From assembly GCA_964344775.1 (NCBI GenBank), contig CAYFOO010000003.1, forward strand, positions 1 to 55,912: a DNA stretch of 55,912 nucleotides, given 5' to 3'. This DNA comes from CAYFMH01 sp964344775 (GTDB lineage Bacteria; Patescibacteriota; Gracilibacteria; UBA4473). The notes under the pieces were generated by a model that searched no databases, was not told the origin of the DNA, and saw nothing but the letters and a program-made list of their open reading frames with translations. Of the stretch, positions 9,175 to 17,929 are shown one piece after another. Numbering within the stretch: position 1 is the stretch's first letter; each line of letters opens with the position of its first letter. A program made the position numbers and the translations under genes.

Positions 9175-9211
9175 TTTTTAATTTTTCACTTTTAATTTTT
9201 AATTGATAAGG

Positions 9212-9640
9212 ATGCCAGGAATAGCTATCGGAACCGGACTCAGCCCAGAAGAAGAGCAAAATCAAAATAAACTTCCAGAAGAAAACAAAGTAAATCCAGA
9301 TCTGGAAGATGAAGAGATTGCGATGCAAACTTTTGTGGACCCCAGCCTGGCTGGATCTGGAAAAAACCCCACACAAATAAGTATGAGATCTGGCCCTATG
9401 GATTGGGCTGATGCGGTAAAATATGCTCGTGATCTACGAGAAGGTGGACACAGTGATTGGAGGCTCCCAACTATTGAAGAATTGGCCACTTTTGTGAATC
9501 TTTTGGATGATGACCACTTCCACTGGACTCGATCTATCCGGGACGACAATCTAGGGACTTGGATTGCCGTCAGGCTCTCTGATGGAAACTGGTATTCTAG
9601 TCACTACTACAACGATTGTTTCGTGCGTTGTGTCCGATAG
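9212..9640 (+). CDS. DUF1566 / Lcl C-terminal domain protein
   Basis: The C-terminal half shows the DUF1566 (Lcl_C) pattern: MDWADAVKYARDL, then SDWRLPTIEELATF, a central HWTRSI motif and a terminal VRCVR. This domain, related to the formylglycine-generating-enzyme fold, is found in secreted or surface proteins, usually of unknown function. The N-terminal 50 residues are Glu/Asn-rich and no signal peptide is evident. The start is taken at ATG 9212 (MPGIAIGTG); a TTG at 9203 is in frame but gives no better context. It follows the Lys-rich gene closely. Confidence 0.8.
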   Translation: MPGIAIGTGLSPEEEQNQNKLPEENKVNPDLEDEEIAMQTFVDPSLAGSGKNPTQISMRSGPMDWADAVKYARDLREGGHSDWRLPTIEELATFVNLLDDDHFHWTRSIRDDNLGTWIAVRLSDGNWYSSHYYNDCFVRCVR

Positions 9641-10045
9641 ATATTAAAAAGATTTTGCCTTAAATCTTTAATGTTTAATTTTTCAATTCGTTAAAATAGC
9701 GTATTTAATTTTTAAAATAATGCTTTAAATCTCAATTTTTAAAATCTGCTAGGCAAGAGCCAACAGTAAAAAAATAAGAATTTAATCATTAAAAATTAGA
9801 ATTTATTTAAAAATTACAAAATTACCGAAGACCCCGCTTTTGATTTTGTGCGGCGGTAAAATTAAAAATTCACACCTATTCCTTTATAAAAGCCATTTTT
9901 CCAATATAAAAATTCCTTTAAAATTTCCTTTTCTTTTTTTTTGAAAGGGGTATATTTCATCTGAACTAAAAAAAAACTTGTTATTTAACCAACTATTTGG
10001 TGTAATAATGAGAGGAAAAAATAAATTAAAACTAAGAAAAACAAA
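9641..10045. other. AT-rich intergenic region without a recognised gene
   Basis: This 405-base stretch is very AT-rich and has no convincing ORF. A weak AAAGATTT/AAATCTTT hairpin (around 9650-9672) may act as a terminator for the preceding gene. A plausible promoter for the pilus cluster is TTGTTA (9978-9983), 17 bases, TGTAAT (10001-10006). Confidence 0.5.
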
Positions 10046-11014
10046 ATGCCCGACATCCCTCCTACACAACCGCCTGCCGAAGGTGCAACTCCTCCGGCAG
10101 CCCCCCCACAAAATCAACCAACTCCTGCTGCTCCAAAACCAGCTTCTCCTGCTCCAGCAGAAGTACCCCTTGATACAAAGACTGGAAAAGCAGACAAAAA
10201 GGCTAAAGAAAAGACTCCTTCAGCTTCTGAAAAAAAGAAAAAAGCATCAGCAAGCTCAAAATTACCGCTTTGGTTTCAGGTATTGAAGCAAGGATCTGTG
10301 GCCTTTACCATCTTTGTCTTTGTTTCACTTTTTGCACTGAAAGCCACTCTTGATCCAACAAACCAATACCTCTCTGTGTTTGGGATGGAACAAAACACTT
10401 TTTTGAAACACAAACACCTCAAGAGCAAAAAGAACATATTGGAGCAGGATATTTCGAAGCTCTCGTTCAAAATTGGAGAGCTACAAAGTCGTTTGGAAAA
10501 TAAAGAGTTTTTTGTGCACAGAAAAGCTGTAAAAGAAATTAAGGATGCACGGCTCAACTGGGTGGATAGAACTTCTAATGAAGGAAAACAGATCTTTGGA
10601 ATACTCGATGGTGTGGAAAGAATCAAAGATTACTTTAATTCTTCCAAATACTTTCACCCGATCTTATCAGGAAACCAAATTAAAGTGGAAAAAGTTTCTG
10701 CAAACCGGAAACAAGCAAACTTTAGCGTCACTGGTAAAAATATATTTGGTAAAATTTTCTTTTTGAATACCGAATTCGTGGAAATGATAAACGCTTTCCC
10801 ATTTTTTAAGAATGGAGAAATTAAAAGTTTTAGTCGAAAAACCACAAAGGGGGGGGATGATGAAATGCAATTTTCATTGAGTGTAGCCATTCAACAAAAA
10901 GGAGAAGAAGATGCTGCTGATATTCGATTGGAAGAATACAATGCCTGGCTCAGAGAAGCAGCAACAGAAGAAACCAAAAAACCAAAAAGAAGGGTTTCTA
11001 CAAAGAAAAAATAA
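10046..11014 (+). CDS. PilN-like pilus assembly membrane protein (putative)
   Basis: The architecture resembles the inner-membrane PilN-type proteins of type IV pilus systems. A Pro/Ala/Lys-rich cytoplasmic region (1-70) is followed by one transmembrane helix (about 85-105), a coiled coil (about 120-165) and a periplasmic alpha/beta region, ending in a Lys/Arg-rich tail. Sequence identity to PilN cannot be claimed; the call rests on architecture and on position, directly upstream of a PilO-like protein, PilB and PilC in the same direction. The long disordered N-terminus is longer than that of classical PilN. Confidence 0.6.
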   Translation: MPDIPPTQPPAEGATPPAAPPQNQPTPAAPKPASPAPAEVPLDTKTGKADKKAKEKTPSASEKKKKASASSKLPLWFQVLKQGSVAFTIFVFVSLFALKATLDPTNQYLSVFGMEQNTFLKHKHLKSKKNILEQDISKLSFKIGELQSRLENKEFFVHRKAVKEIKDARLNWVDRTSNEGKQIFGILDGVERIKDYFNSSKYFHPILSGNQIKVEKVSANRKQANFSVTGKNIFGKIFFLNTEFVEMINAFPFFKNGEIKSFSRKTTKGGDDEMQFSLSVAIQQKGEEDAADIRLEEYNAWLREAATEETKKPKRRVSTKKK

Positions 11015-11050
11015 AAAGGTAATATAAAAAATAATATAAATTTTTAAAAA

Positions 11051-11770
11051 ATGGACATTTTCAAAAACGACCAACTAGCTAAAATCATATCCCGAAGGGA
11101 AAAAATGCGAAGAAATCCTGTTCCCTGGGGAATTTTGTGTTTTATTTCTACAATAGTGCTCGTAGCACTTGTTTTCCCAAAGTTTTCAGATTGGAATACA
11201 AAAAAAAGTGAAATTTCTCAGATGGAATTGGAAATGTCGCAACTGGAAACTGAGCAAAAGAATAAGAAGTTGGAACACAATAATTTGAGCATAGAATTTG
11301 AAGAAAAATCTAAACCTTATTTGGTTCGTGAATCTCAGATTTTCCCGAGAAAAGTGGATGCAGCCAAAGTAGCACGAATTTTAGAGTTATATGCCTTGCA
11401 ACTAGAAATGCTTGATACTCCAAGCCGTGATTCTCATTTTCGACTTAACAGTGTAGGTTTCAGTGCTAGAAAAAAGGAAAAAAATAAAAATTATACTTCT
11501 GTGGAAGCAAAATTAAGTTTCAGTAGTGATAAAGAAAACCTAAAGGAATTAATTTGGTACCTACAGACTGGAGAATTATCAGATCGTTTTGATGAGGGAA
11601 AAGAAGCAGGACTTCTGGATACCGCTGATTTCAAATTTTTACAAGACAACCTACTTCCGCTTGCACACATTGAATCTATATCTGTGACAGAAGAACGTTT
11701 ATCAAAAAACCCAGATCATTTGAAGGTGCAAATAAAAGTAAAATTCTTCTCTCAATTAGCTAAAATCTAA
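11051..11770 (+). CDS. PilO-like pilus assembly membrane protein (putative)
   Basis: This 239-residue protein has a short basic cytoplasmic start (KIISRREKMRRN), one transmembrane helix (about 27-45), a coiled coil (about 50-90) and a C-terminal domain that could be the ferredoxin-like fold of PilO. PilO with PilN forms the inner-membrane alignment complex of type IV pili. It stops three bases before the start codon of pilB, so the two are co-transcribed. The evidence is architecture and gene order, not a diagnostic motif. Confidence 0.6.
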   Translation: MDIFKNDQLAKIISRREKMRRNPVPWGILCFISTIVLVALVFPKFSDWNTKKSEISQMELEMSQLETEQKNKKLEHNNLSIEFEEKSKPYLVRESQIFPRKVDAAKVARILELYALQLEMLDTPSRDSHFRLNSVGFSARKKEKNKNYTSVEAKLSFSSDKENLKELIWYLQTGELSDRFDEGKEAGLLDTADFKFLQDNLLPLAHIESISVTEERLSKNPDHLKVQIKVKFFSQLAKI

Positions 11771-11772
11771 AA

Positions 11773-13023
11773 ATGACCAAAAAAGCAGACGAAATTTTAA
11801 AGAAATTAAAAGATGCTGTTGTTTCTGGAAGTATTCCAGAAATGCTGGAGGAGACCATGGCTTTGGCACTTGAAGAAGATGCCTCCGATATTCATATTGA
11901 GCCACGAAAAAACATTGTCCAAATAAGACTTCGGATAGATGGGCGGCTTCGGGTAATGGTAGAATATCCGCTTAATGTACATTCTGGAGTGGTGTCAAAA
12001 GTAAAACTTATGTCCAATCTTAAGATTGATGAATCACGGATTCCTCAAGATGGACGTATTTCTACTTTTGTCGGAGAAAAAGAAGTAGATCTGCGTGTTT
12101 CTACTCTACCTACAATTAATGAAGAAAAAATTGTAATGCGTGTTTTGGATAAATCTAAAAAGATTTTAACACTGGAAGAACTAGGTCTGACAGGGAGTAA
12201 TTATGATGAATTCATGAAGGCCATTTCTATGCCAAATGGAATTATTTTGACTTCTGGGCCAACTGGATCAGGAAAAACGACCAGTTTGTACTCGGCTATG
12301 GATTATCTGAACGATGCGGAGATAAACATTTTGACACTTGAAGATCCGGTAGAAAATCAAATGGAAGGCTTGAACCAGAGCCAGATGAAACCCATGATTG
12401 GCTACAGCTTTGCAACAGGTCTCAGAACCGCACTCCGACAAGATCCCGATATCATCATGGTGGGGGAAATCCGTGACAAAGAAACAATCGATGTGGCCGT
12501 TGAGGCGAGTTTGACGGGACATCTGGTACTCTCCACTATCCACACAAATTCTGCCGTAGAAACCATTACGCGTATTTTGAACATGAAAGTGCCGGACTTT
12601 TTGTTAACCGCTTCGGTGAATTGTGTTATTGCCCAACGTTTGGCTAGAAAATTGTGCCAAAAATGTAAAAATCCAGCTCCGCCAAGTCTGGATGCCAATA
12701 AAAAAATCCAAGAAGCCTTTACCATTTTTAAACCTTATCAGGGGTTGGATATGAGTATTTTTAATAATCCAATCCTCTATGAAGCAAATAAAGATGGCTG
12801 TAAGGAATGTGAAGGTCAGGGATACAGAGGACGAGTTGGAATATTTGAAGTGATGCTTCTTGGGCCAAAATTAAAAAAAGCCATCCTTGATCAAATGCCT
12901 TCCAGTGAATTGCAAAGGGTTGCACAAAAAGAAGGAATGGTAACGCTTGAACAAGATGGTATTATAAAAGCTCTAAACGGAACCACCTCCATGACAGAGA
13001 TTTATAAGCTTGTAAAAAATTAA
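11773..13023 (+). CDS. pilB: PilB/GspE-type pilus extension ATPase
   Basis: This is the hexameric ATPase that powers pilus polymerisation at the cytoplasmic face. It shows Walker A GPTGSGKT (residues 162-169), the Asp-box region TLEDPVE, the Walker B region DPDIIMVGEIRD, the His-box LSTIHTNSA, and a tetracysteine zinc motif with Cys295, Cys298, Cys343 and Cys346, typical of GspE/PilB. At 416 residues it is much shorter than PilB (about 560) because the N-terminal MshEN-type domain is missing; it begins just before the ASDIHIEP region. The start is two bases after the upstream stop codon. pilC follows after a short gap. Confidence 0.95.
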   Translation: MTKKADEILKKLKDAVVSGSIPEMLEETMALALEEDASDIHIEPRKNIVQIRLRIDGRLRVMVEYPLNVHSGVVSKVKLMSNLKIDESRIPQDGRISTFVGEKEVDLRVSTLPTINEEKIVMRVLDKSKKILTLEELGLTGSNYDEFMKAISMPNGIILTSGPTGSGKTTSLYSAMDYLNDAEINILTLEDPVENQMEGLNQSQMKPMIGYSFATGLRTALRQDPDIIMVGEIRDKETIDVAVEASLTGHLVLSTIHTNSAVETITRILNMKVPDFLLTASVNCVIAQRLARKLCQKCKNPAPPSLDANKKIQEAFTIFKPYQGLDMSIFNNPILYEANKDGCKECEGQGYRGRVGIFEVMLLGPKLKKAILDQMPSSELQRVAQKEGMVTLEQDGIIKALNGTTSMTEIYKLVKN

Positions 13024-13060
13024 GAATTAAATTCTAAAATTACTCATTATTGAAAATTGA

Positions 13061-14281
13061 ATGTACTTCCCTCCTCCCCCAGGTCAAACCGGTGATCCAA
13101 ACGCTCCCGACTCGTCGGGAGACGAGTTGATCCTGGACATCACTGATGAAGGGAGTAAAACCAAGAAAAAGAAAAAAAAACAAATTCCGCTCACGGTACG
13201 AGGGATTTATCAGGCAATGGATGATTGGCTCATTGCCAACTCCACTATTAGCACCCAAGAAAAACTTTTGTTTTTTGAGCTTCTCGGATCAATGATCAAT
13301 GCTGGTTTACCTATTTTGGATGGCCTAACGCTGCTCGAAAAAGAAACTAAAAACATAAAACTACAACGGGTCGTGAAAGATATGAAAACTCATATTGAAA
13401 CAGGAGAAAGTCTTGCCACGGCCATGAGACGAAACGACGATGTGTTTGATGAAGCTTCTTGTGCAGTAGTAGAAGCCGGAGAAAAGTCCGGAAAACTTAA
13501 TGAAATTCTAAAAGAATTGGTAGGACAATACGAACGACTGCACAAATTGAAAGAACAAGTAAAATCCGTAATGACTTACCCTATCGTAGTGATTACCGTA
13601 ATGATTATTTTGGCGGGTGTAGTAATCGTATTTGTAGTACCAAAACTAGAAGACCTTTTTGGTGGAGTAGCAAATCTCCCACTGCCAACACGAACATTGC
13701 TAGCTATTAGTGATTTTGTGTTGGGCAAATGGTGGATTTTACTTCCAGCGGTCATTGCAGCGGTAACTGGTTTTGTCTCTTGGAAAAAAACAGAATCGGG
13801 AAAAAGACAATGGGGCGGACTATTGCTTTCTACTCCGATCGTCAGTGGAATCATGAGAAATATGATTTTGAGCCGAGTAACTCGAATTTTTGGATTTCTT
13901 ATCTCTGCGGGAGTGCCAATTATGGATAGTTTGAAGATTTCGGCCCACATTGCGGAAAATCAGGCCTATCAGGAAAAATTACTCCTCGCTGCGGATGACC
14001 TGTCGAAAGGGATCCTGATTGCCGAAAACATCTCTGATGATCCTAAGCTTTTTCCAACCATGCTCGTGAATATGATGTCGATTGGTGAAAAAACCGCCTC
14101 ACTCGATGTCGTGATGGAAAAAGTGTCTGGATTCTACGATGAACAACTAGAACGAAGTATTAAACGACTATCAGAAATAATGGAACCAATCATCTTGATG
14201 CTTATTGCCGTAGGAGCCGTATTTATGATCTTGGCGATCTACTTGCCGATCCTGAAGATGAACGATCAGATTTTGGGGTAA
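13061..14281 (+). CDS. pilC: PilC/GspF-type pilus platform protein
   Basis: PilC is the inner-membrane platform on which PilB acts. Two T2SSF domains are recognisable: the first contains ELLGSMINAGLPILDGL and the motif VEAGEKSGKL, the second ILSRVTRIFGFLISAGVPI and MVNMMSIGEKTASLD. Hydrophobic segments lie near 165-195, 220-240 and the C-terminus. An unusual N-terminal extension of about 60 residues, Pro-rich and then Lys-rich, precedes the first domain; part of it is encoded by an intergenic-type palindrome (13104-13121). Length otherwise fits the family. Confidence 0.95.
   Translation: MYFPPPPGQTGDPNAPDSSGDELILDITDEGSKTKKKKKKQIPLTVRGIYQAMDDWLIANSTISTQEKLLFFELLGSMINAGLPILDGLTLLEKETKNIKLQRVVKDMKTHIETGESLATAMRRNDDVFDEASCAVVEAGEKSGKLNEILKELVGQYERLHKLKEQVKSVMTYPIVVITVMIILAGVVIVFVVPKLEDLFGGVANLPLPTRTLLAISDFVLGKWWILLPAVIAAVTGFVSWKKTESGKRQWGGLLLSTPIVSGIMRNMILSRVTRIFGFLISAGVPIMDSLKISAHIAENQAYQEKLLLAADDLSKGILIAENISDDPKLFPTMLVNMMSIGEKTASLDVVMEKVSGFYDEQLERSIKRLSEIMEPIILMLIAVGAVFMILAIYLPILKMNDQILG
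13104..13121. repeat. palindromic repeat inside pilC
   Basis: CTCCCGA, loop CTCG, TCGGGAG. The same CCCGAC/GTCGGG palindrome occurs in intergenic DNA near 31951-31964. Here it is read in frame as part of the N-terminal tail (APDSSGDE). Confidence 0.75.
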
Positions 14282-14334
14282 AATAATTTTCTCCTTTCCA
14301 AATCACAAAACTTTCCTACACTCCTGTTTGAAAA

Positions 14335-14928
14335 ATGGAAAACTTCATTGCCGAATACGGACTTTTTACCATCGCTTTTTTCCTTTTTATTGATGATTTG
14401 GGAATTCCTTTCCCTACTTCTACCATTGTTTTTTCTGCAGCGGTTTTGGCTCGAGCCACCGGAGAGATTCCCCTTGTGACACTTTTTTTGATGTCCATTT
14501 TTATCCCCCCTATCAGCAACGGTATTCTTTTCTTTTGGGGACGTCACGGAGCGAGGAGGTGGCTCCAAACACATGGTCATAAATTTTTATTACCTAATTC
14601 AAGATTAAAAAAAGCCGATGTTTTTTTTGAAAAATATGGAGAAAAAACCATCTTTTTTGGCTCAATTTTCACCACTGTCCGAGCAGTCCTCGCCATCATT
14701 GCTGGATCGGCCAACATGCATCCTTTCAAATTTGTGATTTTTAATGTTTTGGGGATTTTTGTTTGGGCCTCGGCAGTTGTAGGGACTGGTTACATTTTCG
14801 GGGAAAACGTCTGGCAAGTAGTAAAAAACAACTGGGAAATCACTCTTGGTATAGTGCTACTGATTATAGCCGCAAAAATCTACTTTTTCCCTCTATTTAA
14901 CAACAATAATAATGCTGTGAAAAAATGA
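14335..14928 (+). CDS. DedA family membrane protein
   Basis: This 197-residue polytopic protein has the DedA (SNARE-associated) pattern: an N-terminal re-entrant region with DDLGIPFPTS, then GHKFLLPNSRLKKADVFFEKYG, and the motif FTTVRAVLAIIAGSANM with the conserved Arg and Gly. DedA proteins act in membrane homeostasis, and several members flip undecaprenyl phosphate or phospholipids. It is separated from pilC by about 50 bases and purD follows in the same direction. Confidence in the family is high; the substrate is unknown. Confidence 0.9.
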   Translation: MENFIAEYGLFTIAFFLFIDDLGIPFPTSTIVFSAAVLARATGEIPLVTLFLMSIFIPPISNGILFFWGRHGARRWLQTHGHKFLLPNSRLKKADVFFEKYGEKTIFFGSIFTTVRAVLAIIAGSANMHPFKFVIFNVLGIFVWASAVVGTGYIFGENVWQVVKNNWEITLGIVLLIIAAKIYFFPLFNNNNNAVKK

Positions 14929-14983
14929 TTTTTAAATTTAAAATCCCTATAACCTTTCACCTACAACTTACAACCTTTACACA

Positions 14984-16324
14984 ATGGCTAAAAAAATTCT
15001 CCTCGTCGGAAACGGTGGTCGAGAACACGCAATCTGTGACGCACTCGCTCGTTCTGATCAAAATCCGGAAATTTACAACTTTGCCTCCGCGATAAATCCA
15101 GGGATCAAAAAACTGGCAAAAGATATTTTTGTCGCGGACATTATGGATTTGGAAGCGATGAAAAGCTATGCTCAGCAAATAAATCCTGATTTTGCTGTTA
15201 TTGGACCAGATGATCCGATCGGTGCTGGAGCCGCTGATGCACTCCTGGAATTGGGAATTAAAAGCTTCGCTCCGAACAAAAAATGTGCTCAACTTGAAAG
15301 TTCTAAGAGTTTCACCCGGAATCTGCTCAAAAAGCACCACATTGATGCTTCTCCCGGGTTCGAAGTGTTTACGGAGATCCTAGATACCACGGGACGAAAG
15401 GCTTTCTACGATAAGTACGAAGGCCAAATCGTGGTAAAAGCCGATGGACTGCTCGGCGGAAAAGGCGTGATTGTGGCTGGAGACCATTTCGATGATTTTG
15501 ACGTGGCCGAAAATTTTGCGAAACAATCGATTGAGAAATTTGGTCGGGTTGTACTGGAAGAAAAAATTGTGGGTGAAGAATTCTCTCTTATCTCTCTCGT
15601 GGATGGAAAAACGGTGCTGGACACGCCAGCCATCCAGGATCACAAAAGAGCCTTTGATGGAGATACTGGCCCAAATACGGGAGGAATGGGCTGTATTTCT
15701 GATGAAAATAACTCGCTCCCCTTCCTTACGCAGAAAGATCTGGACGAAGCCCACGAGATCACTGTGCAAACCATGAAAGCTATCAATGCAGAGCTCGGAT
15801 GTCCTTTTGTCGGGGTGATGTACGGAGGGTTTATGGTGACCAATCAGGGCGTGAAACTGATCGAGTACAATGCCCGATTTGGAGATCCGGAGGCTCTGAA
15901 CATTTTTCCGGTGTTGAAAACAGACTTCGTAGCGGTTTGTGAAAAAGCCATCTCAGGGGAACTTGATAAAATCGGAAAATTAGAATTTGCTCCGCAAGCC
16001 ACCGTGGTGAAGTATCTCTGTCCAGAGGGCTACCCTACTGACTCGGTGAAAAATGTGCCGGTCACTGTTTCTCCGGATTTGGAAGAAAATACGAACCAAA
16101 AGGTGTACTACGCCTCGGTCGGCGAAGAAAATGGTGAAATATTGCTCAAAGGCTCACGAGCCATCGGCTGTGTGGGGATTGGGGGCTCTCTCGCAGAGGC
16201 CAATCAACACTGTGAAGATTTGATTGGAAACTTCGATGGCCCGGTTTTTTATCGGAAGGACATCGGTACAGATGAATTGGTGCAAAAACGGGTGAAAAAT
16301 ATGGAGAAAGTACGAAAATCATAA
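14984..16324 (+). CDS. purD: Phosphoribosylamine-glycine ligase (GARS)
   Basis: PurD catalyses the ATP-dependent joining of glycine to phosphoribosylamine, the second step of de novo purine synthesis. The N-terminal pattern KILLVGNGGREHA is diagnostic. The ATP-grasp domain shows VVKADGLLGGKGV, the DHKRAFDGDTGPNTGGMG segment and YNARFGDPEA, and a C-terminal GARS_C region follows. The 446 residues are slightly longer than the usual 420-430. No other purine gene is in the window. The upstream 50 bases carry ACAACTT-type short repeats rather than a clear promoter. Confidence 0.96.
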   Translation: MAKKILLVGNGGREHAICDALARSDQNPEIYNFASAINPGIKKLAKDIFVADIMDLEAMKSYAQQINPDFAVIGPDDPIGAGAADALLELGIKSFAPNKKCAQLESSKSFTRNLLKKHHIDASPGFEVFTEILDTTGRKAFYDKYEGQIVVKADGLLGGKGVIVAGDHFDDFDVAENFAKQSIEKFGRVVLEEKIVGEEFSLISLVDGKTVLDTPAIQDHKRAFDGDTGPNTGGMGCISDENNSLPFLTQKDLDEAHEITVQTMKAINAELGCPFVGVMYGGFMVTNQGVKLIEYNARFGDPEALNIFPVLKTDFVAVCEKAISGELDKIGKLEFAPQATVVKYLCPEGYPTDSVKNVPVTVSPDLEENTNQKVYYASVGEENGEILLKGSRAIGCVGIGGSLAEANQHCEDLIGNFDGPVFYRKDIGTDELVQKRVKNMEKVRKS

Positions 16325-16341
16325 AAGAATAGGCTAAAAAT

Positions 16342-16653
16342 TTATTTATATTTATCTCCTTTCAAATCTTTAAAAAATGCATCCGTTGACTCATAGGGAC
16401 CTAAAAGTCCCTCTTCTTCAAAAGAAATTTCCTTCATCGTTTTTTTCAACTTCTTTTCATCCAAAACTTTTCCTTTTTTTACATCTCTCAACATCATTTC
16501 CAATTGATGGGTAATAGCTTTCTTATTTTCACCAGTAAAAATATCTTCTGAATAAGCAAAACTCTCGCCACCTTCATCATAAAAACATTCTACTAGAGCA
16601 AATATTTTTTGTCCGGCTTTTTCTCGTTTCAAAATACGATAGTTCCAAACCAT
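16342..16653 (-). CDS. hypothetical protein, 103 aa
   Basis: This soluble protein of 103 residues begins MVWNYRILK and resembles short conserved proteins seen in candidate phyla; I cannot assign a function. It has a likely beta-rich start (WNYRILKRE, IFALVECFYDEGG) followed by helices rich in Lys and Glu. It is convergent with purD, the stops being 18 bases apart, and lies downstream of the TrmB regulator on the same strand with a gap of about 110 bases. Confidence 0.65.
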   Translation of the reverse strand: MVWNYRILKREKAGQKIFALVECFYDEGGESFAYSEDIFTGENKKAITHQLEMMLRDVKKGKVLDEKKLKKTMKEISFEEEGLLGPYESTDAFFKDLKGDKYK

Positions 16654-16763
16654 AATCTAAAAAATTAGAAATTATTGGTAGTGCTTTTTGTTTGCAATGT
16701 TTTTTTTAAAACCTTTTTGTAAAACACCTTTTTTCACAAACTGTTACAAATTTATTTTGAAAT

Positions 16764-17534
16764 TCACTTTTCTTTCGCCTGTTCCCAATTTCCATCAAAA
16801 AGACTCTGCTGGAGATCAGCAATGATCTGATTTTCGATAATGCAGGCAAAAAAGGAATTTTCTTTGAATCCACAAAGTAAAATTTTATTTTCACAAATAA
16901 ATAGATCCCCAAATCCTTTTATTTTTTCTTTGGCCCGAATTCGTGTTTCTCGAAGTTCTGCTTTGTCTTTTTTTTGTTTTTCGGCACTTCTTTTTGTGGC
17001 ATTGGTCAGTAGGTGTACGGAAATTTCTTTTTCAATTCTGACTTTTTTCGCTTGTTCGAGGAAGTTGGGATATTTCTTTTTGAAGTCATCATCCAGCAGG
17101 TTGGTATAACTCGAAACGGTGCTTTTGGGTGGCAAACTTCGGATAAATTCTTCATACGCTTGTTCTATCCCTTCCTGTTTTTCAAAAAACTTCACTTTTG
17201 GCAGTACGGAGTGCGGATTCATGATTTTATTCATTTCTCCGATCACGCGATTTACCTCTTCTTCTCGGTCGCTAAGCTTTTTTCTTTCTTGATCGATGAA
17301 ATACAGTAGTTTTTCTGGTGGTGCAGCCGTAAAAATTAGTACATTGCCTTTTGTGATAAAGCTGAGGAACCCTCTCGTGATGAGTTGATGACAAATGTGG
17401 TGGGTCGTAGTTCGAGCCACGCCGCTTTTGTTTGATATCGCGGTAGCATTTGATGGACCGAGTTCGAGACAGGCCAGATAGGTATCGATTTCTTTTTTGT
17501 TGAGGCCGAAGCTAGCGAGAGTTTCTTTTATCAT
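16764..17534 (-). CDS. TrmB-family transcriptional regulator
   Basis: The N-terminal 75 residues form a winged helix typical of TrmB: LASFGLNKKEIDTYLACLEL, then AISNKSGVARTTTHHICHQL as the recognition helix region and a wing (RGFLSFITKGN). A coiled coil (about 80-108) and a C-terminal effector or dimer domain follow. TrmB proteins in archaea sense sugars; related bacterial proteins regulate various genes. The target here is unknown. The 256-residue length is typical. The region in front of its start is filled by the CTCCCC-type repeat. Confidence 0.88.
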   Translation of the reverse strand: MIKETLASFGLNKKEIDTYLACLELGPSNATAISNKSGVARTTTHHICHQLITRGFLSFITKGNVLIFTAAPPEKLLYFIDQERKKLSDREEEVNRVIGEMNKIMNPHSVLPKVKFFEKQEGIEQAYEEFIRSLPPKSTVSSYTNLLDDDFKKKYPNFLEQAKKVRIEKEISVHLLTNATKRSAEKQKKDKAELRETRIRAKEKIKGFGDLFICENKILLCGFKENSFFACIIENQIIADLQQSLFDGNWEQAKEK

Positions 17535-17544
17535 GATTTAGTGT

Positions 17545-17690
17545 TTAAAAGTCTCCCTTGTTGAAGGGAGATTTAGAGGGTTATGAGGACCACCGATGGT
17601 TGTATCAGTAATCCCCCAACCCCCAAAACCCCTCTAAAAAAGGCTTTAAAATAGTATCTCCCCTTACGAAGGGGAGCAGAAAGGGGGCTT
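17545..17690. repeat. CTCCCC-type composite repeat, copy A
   Basis: A CTCCCTT/AAGGGAG hairpin at one end and CTCCCCTT/AAGGGGAG near the other enclose a segment with ATCCCCCAACCCCC and AAAACCCCTCT. The same order and nearly the same sequence occur at 19460-19632; partial copies lie at 39.08-39.15 and 43.04-43.10 kb, and related pieces are inside uvrD. Confidence 0.9.
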
Positions 17691-17699
17691 TATTCTTGT

Positions 17700-17860
17700 G
17701 AGTTTTTAATTTGTAATTTGCCTGTCGGCCGAAGCCTTGGCGTAGGCTGGTCATTTGAAATTTGTAATTGAACAAGTGTCGTCCAAAACTTTGAACATTT
17801 TAAGTGTAGCTTACTTAAGCTAAAAAATCAAGCTTTTTGTGATTTTGCTTTCTTTTTTAT
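17700..17860. repeat. intergenic region with GAAGCCTTGGCG repeat and inverted repeat
   Basis: A CTGTCGGCCGAAGCCTTGGC repeat (about 17721-17740) is shared with 5.6 and 30.76 kb. A perfect inverted repeat TAGCTTA-CT-TAAGCTA (17807-17822) lies 38 bases before the -35 of the next gene and could be an operator. Confidence 0.55.
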
Positions 17861-17889
17861 TTGACAATATTTATAAAAAATATTATAAC
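17861..17889 (+). promoter_or_regulatory. sigma70-type promoter of the secreted-protein gene
   Basis: TTGACA (17861-17866), 17 bases, TATAAC (17884-17889). Transcription should start near 17896, giving a 34-base leader before ATG 17930. Confidence 0.8.
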
Positions 17890-17929
17890 ACAGGTCGATC
17901 ATTTTTATTATTTTTTAACCCTTTTAAAA

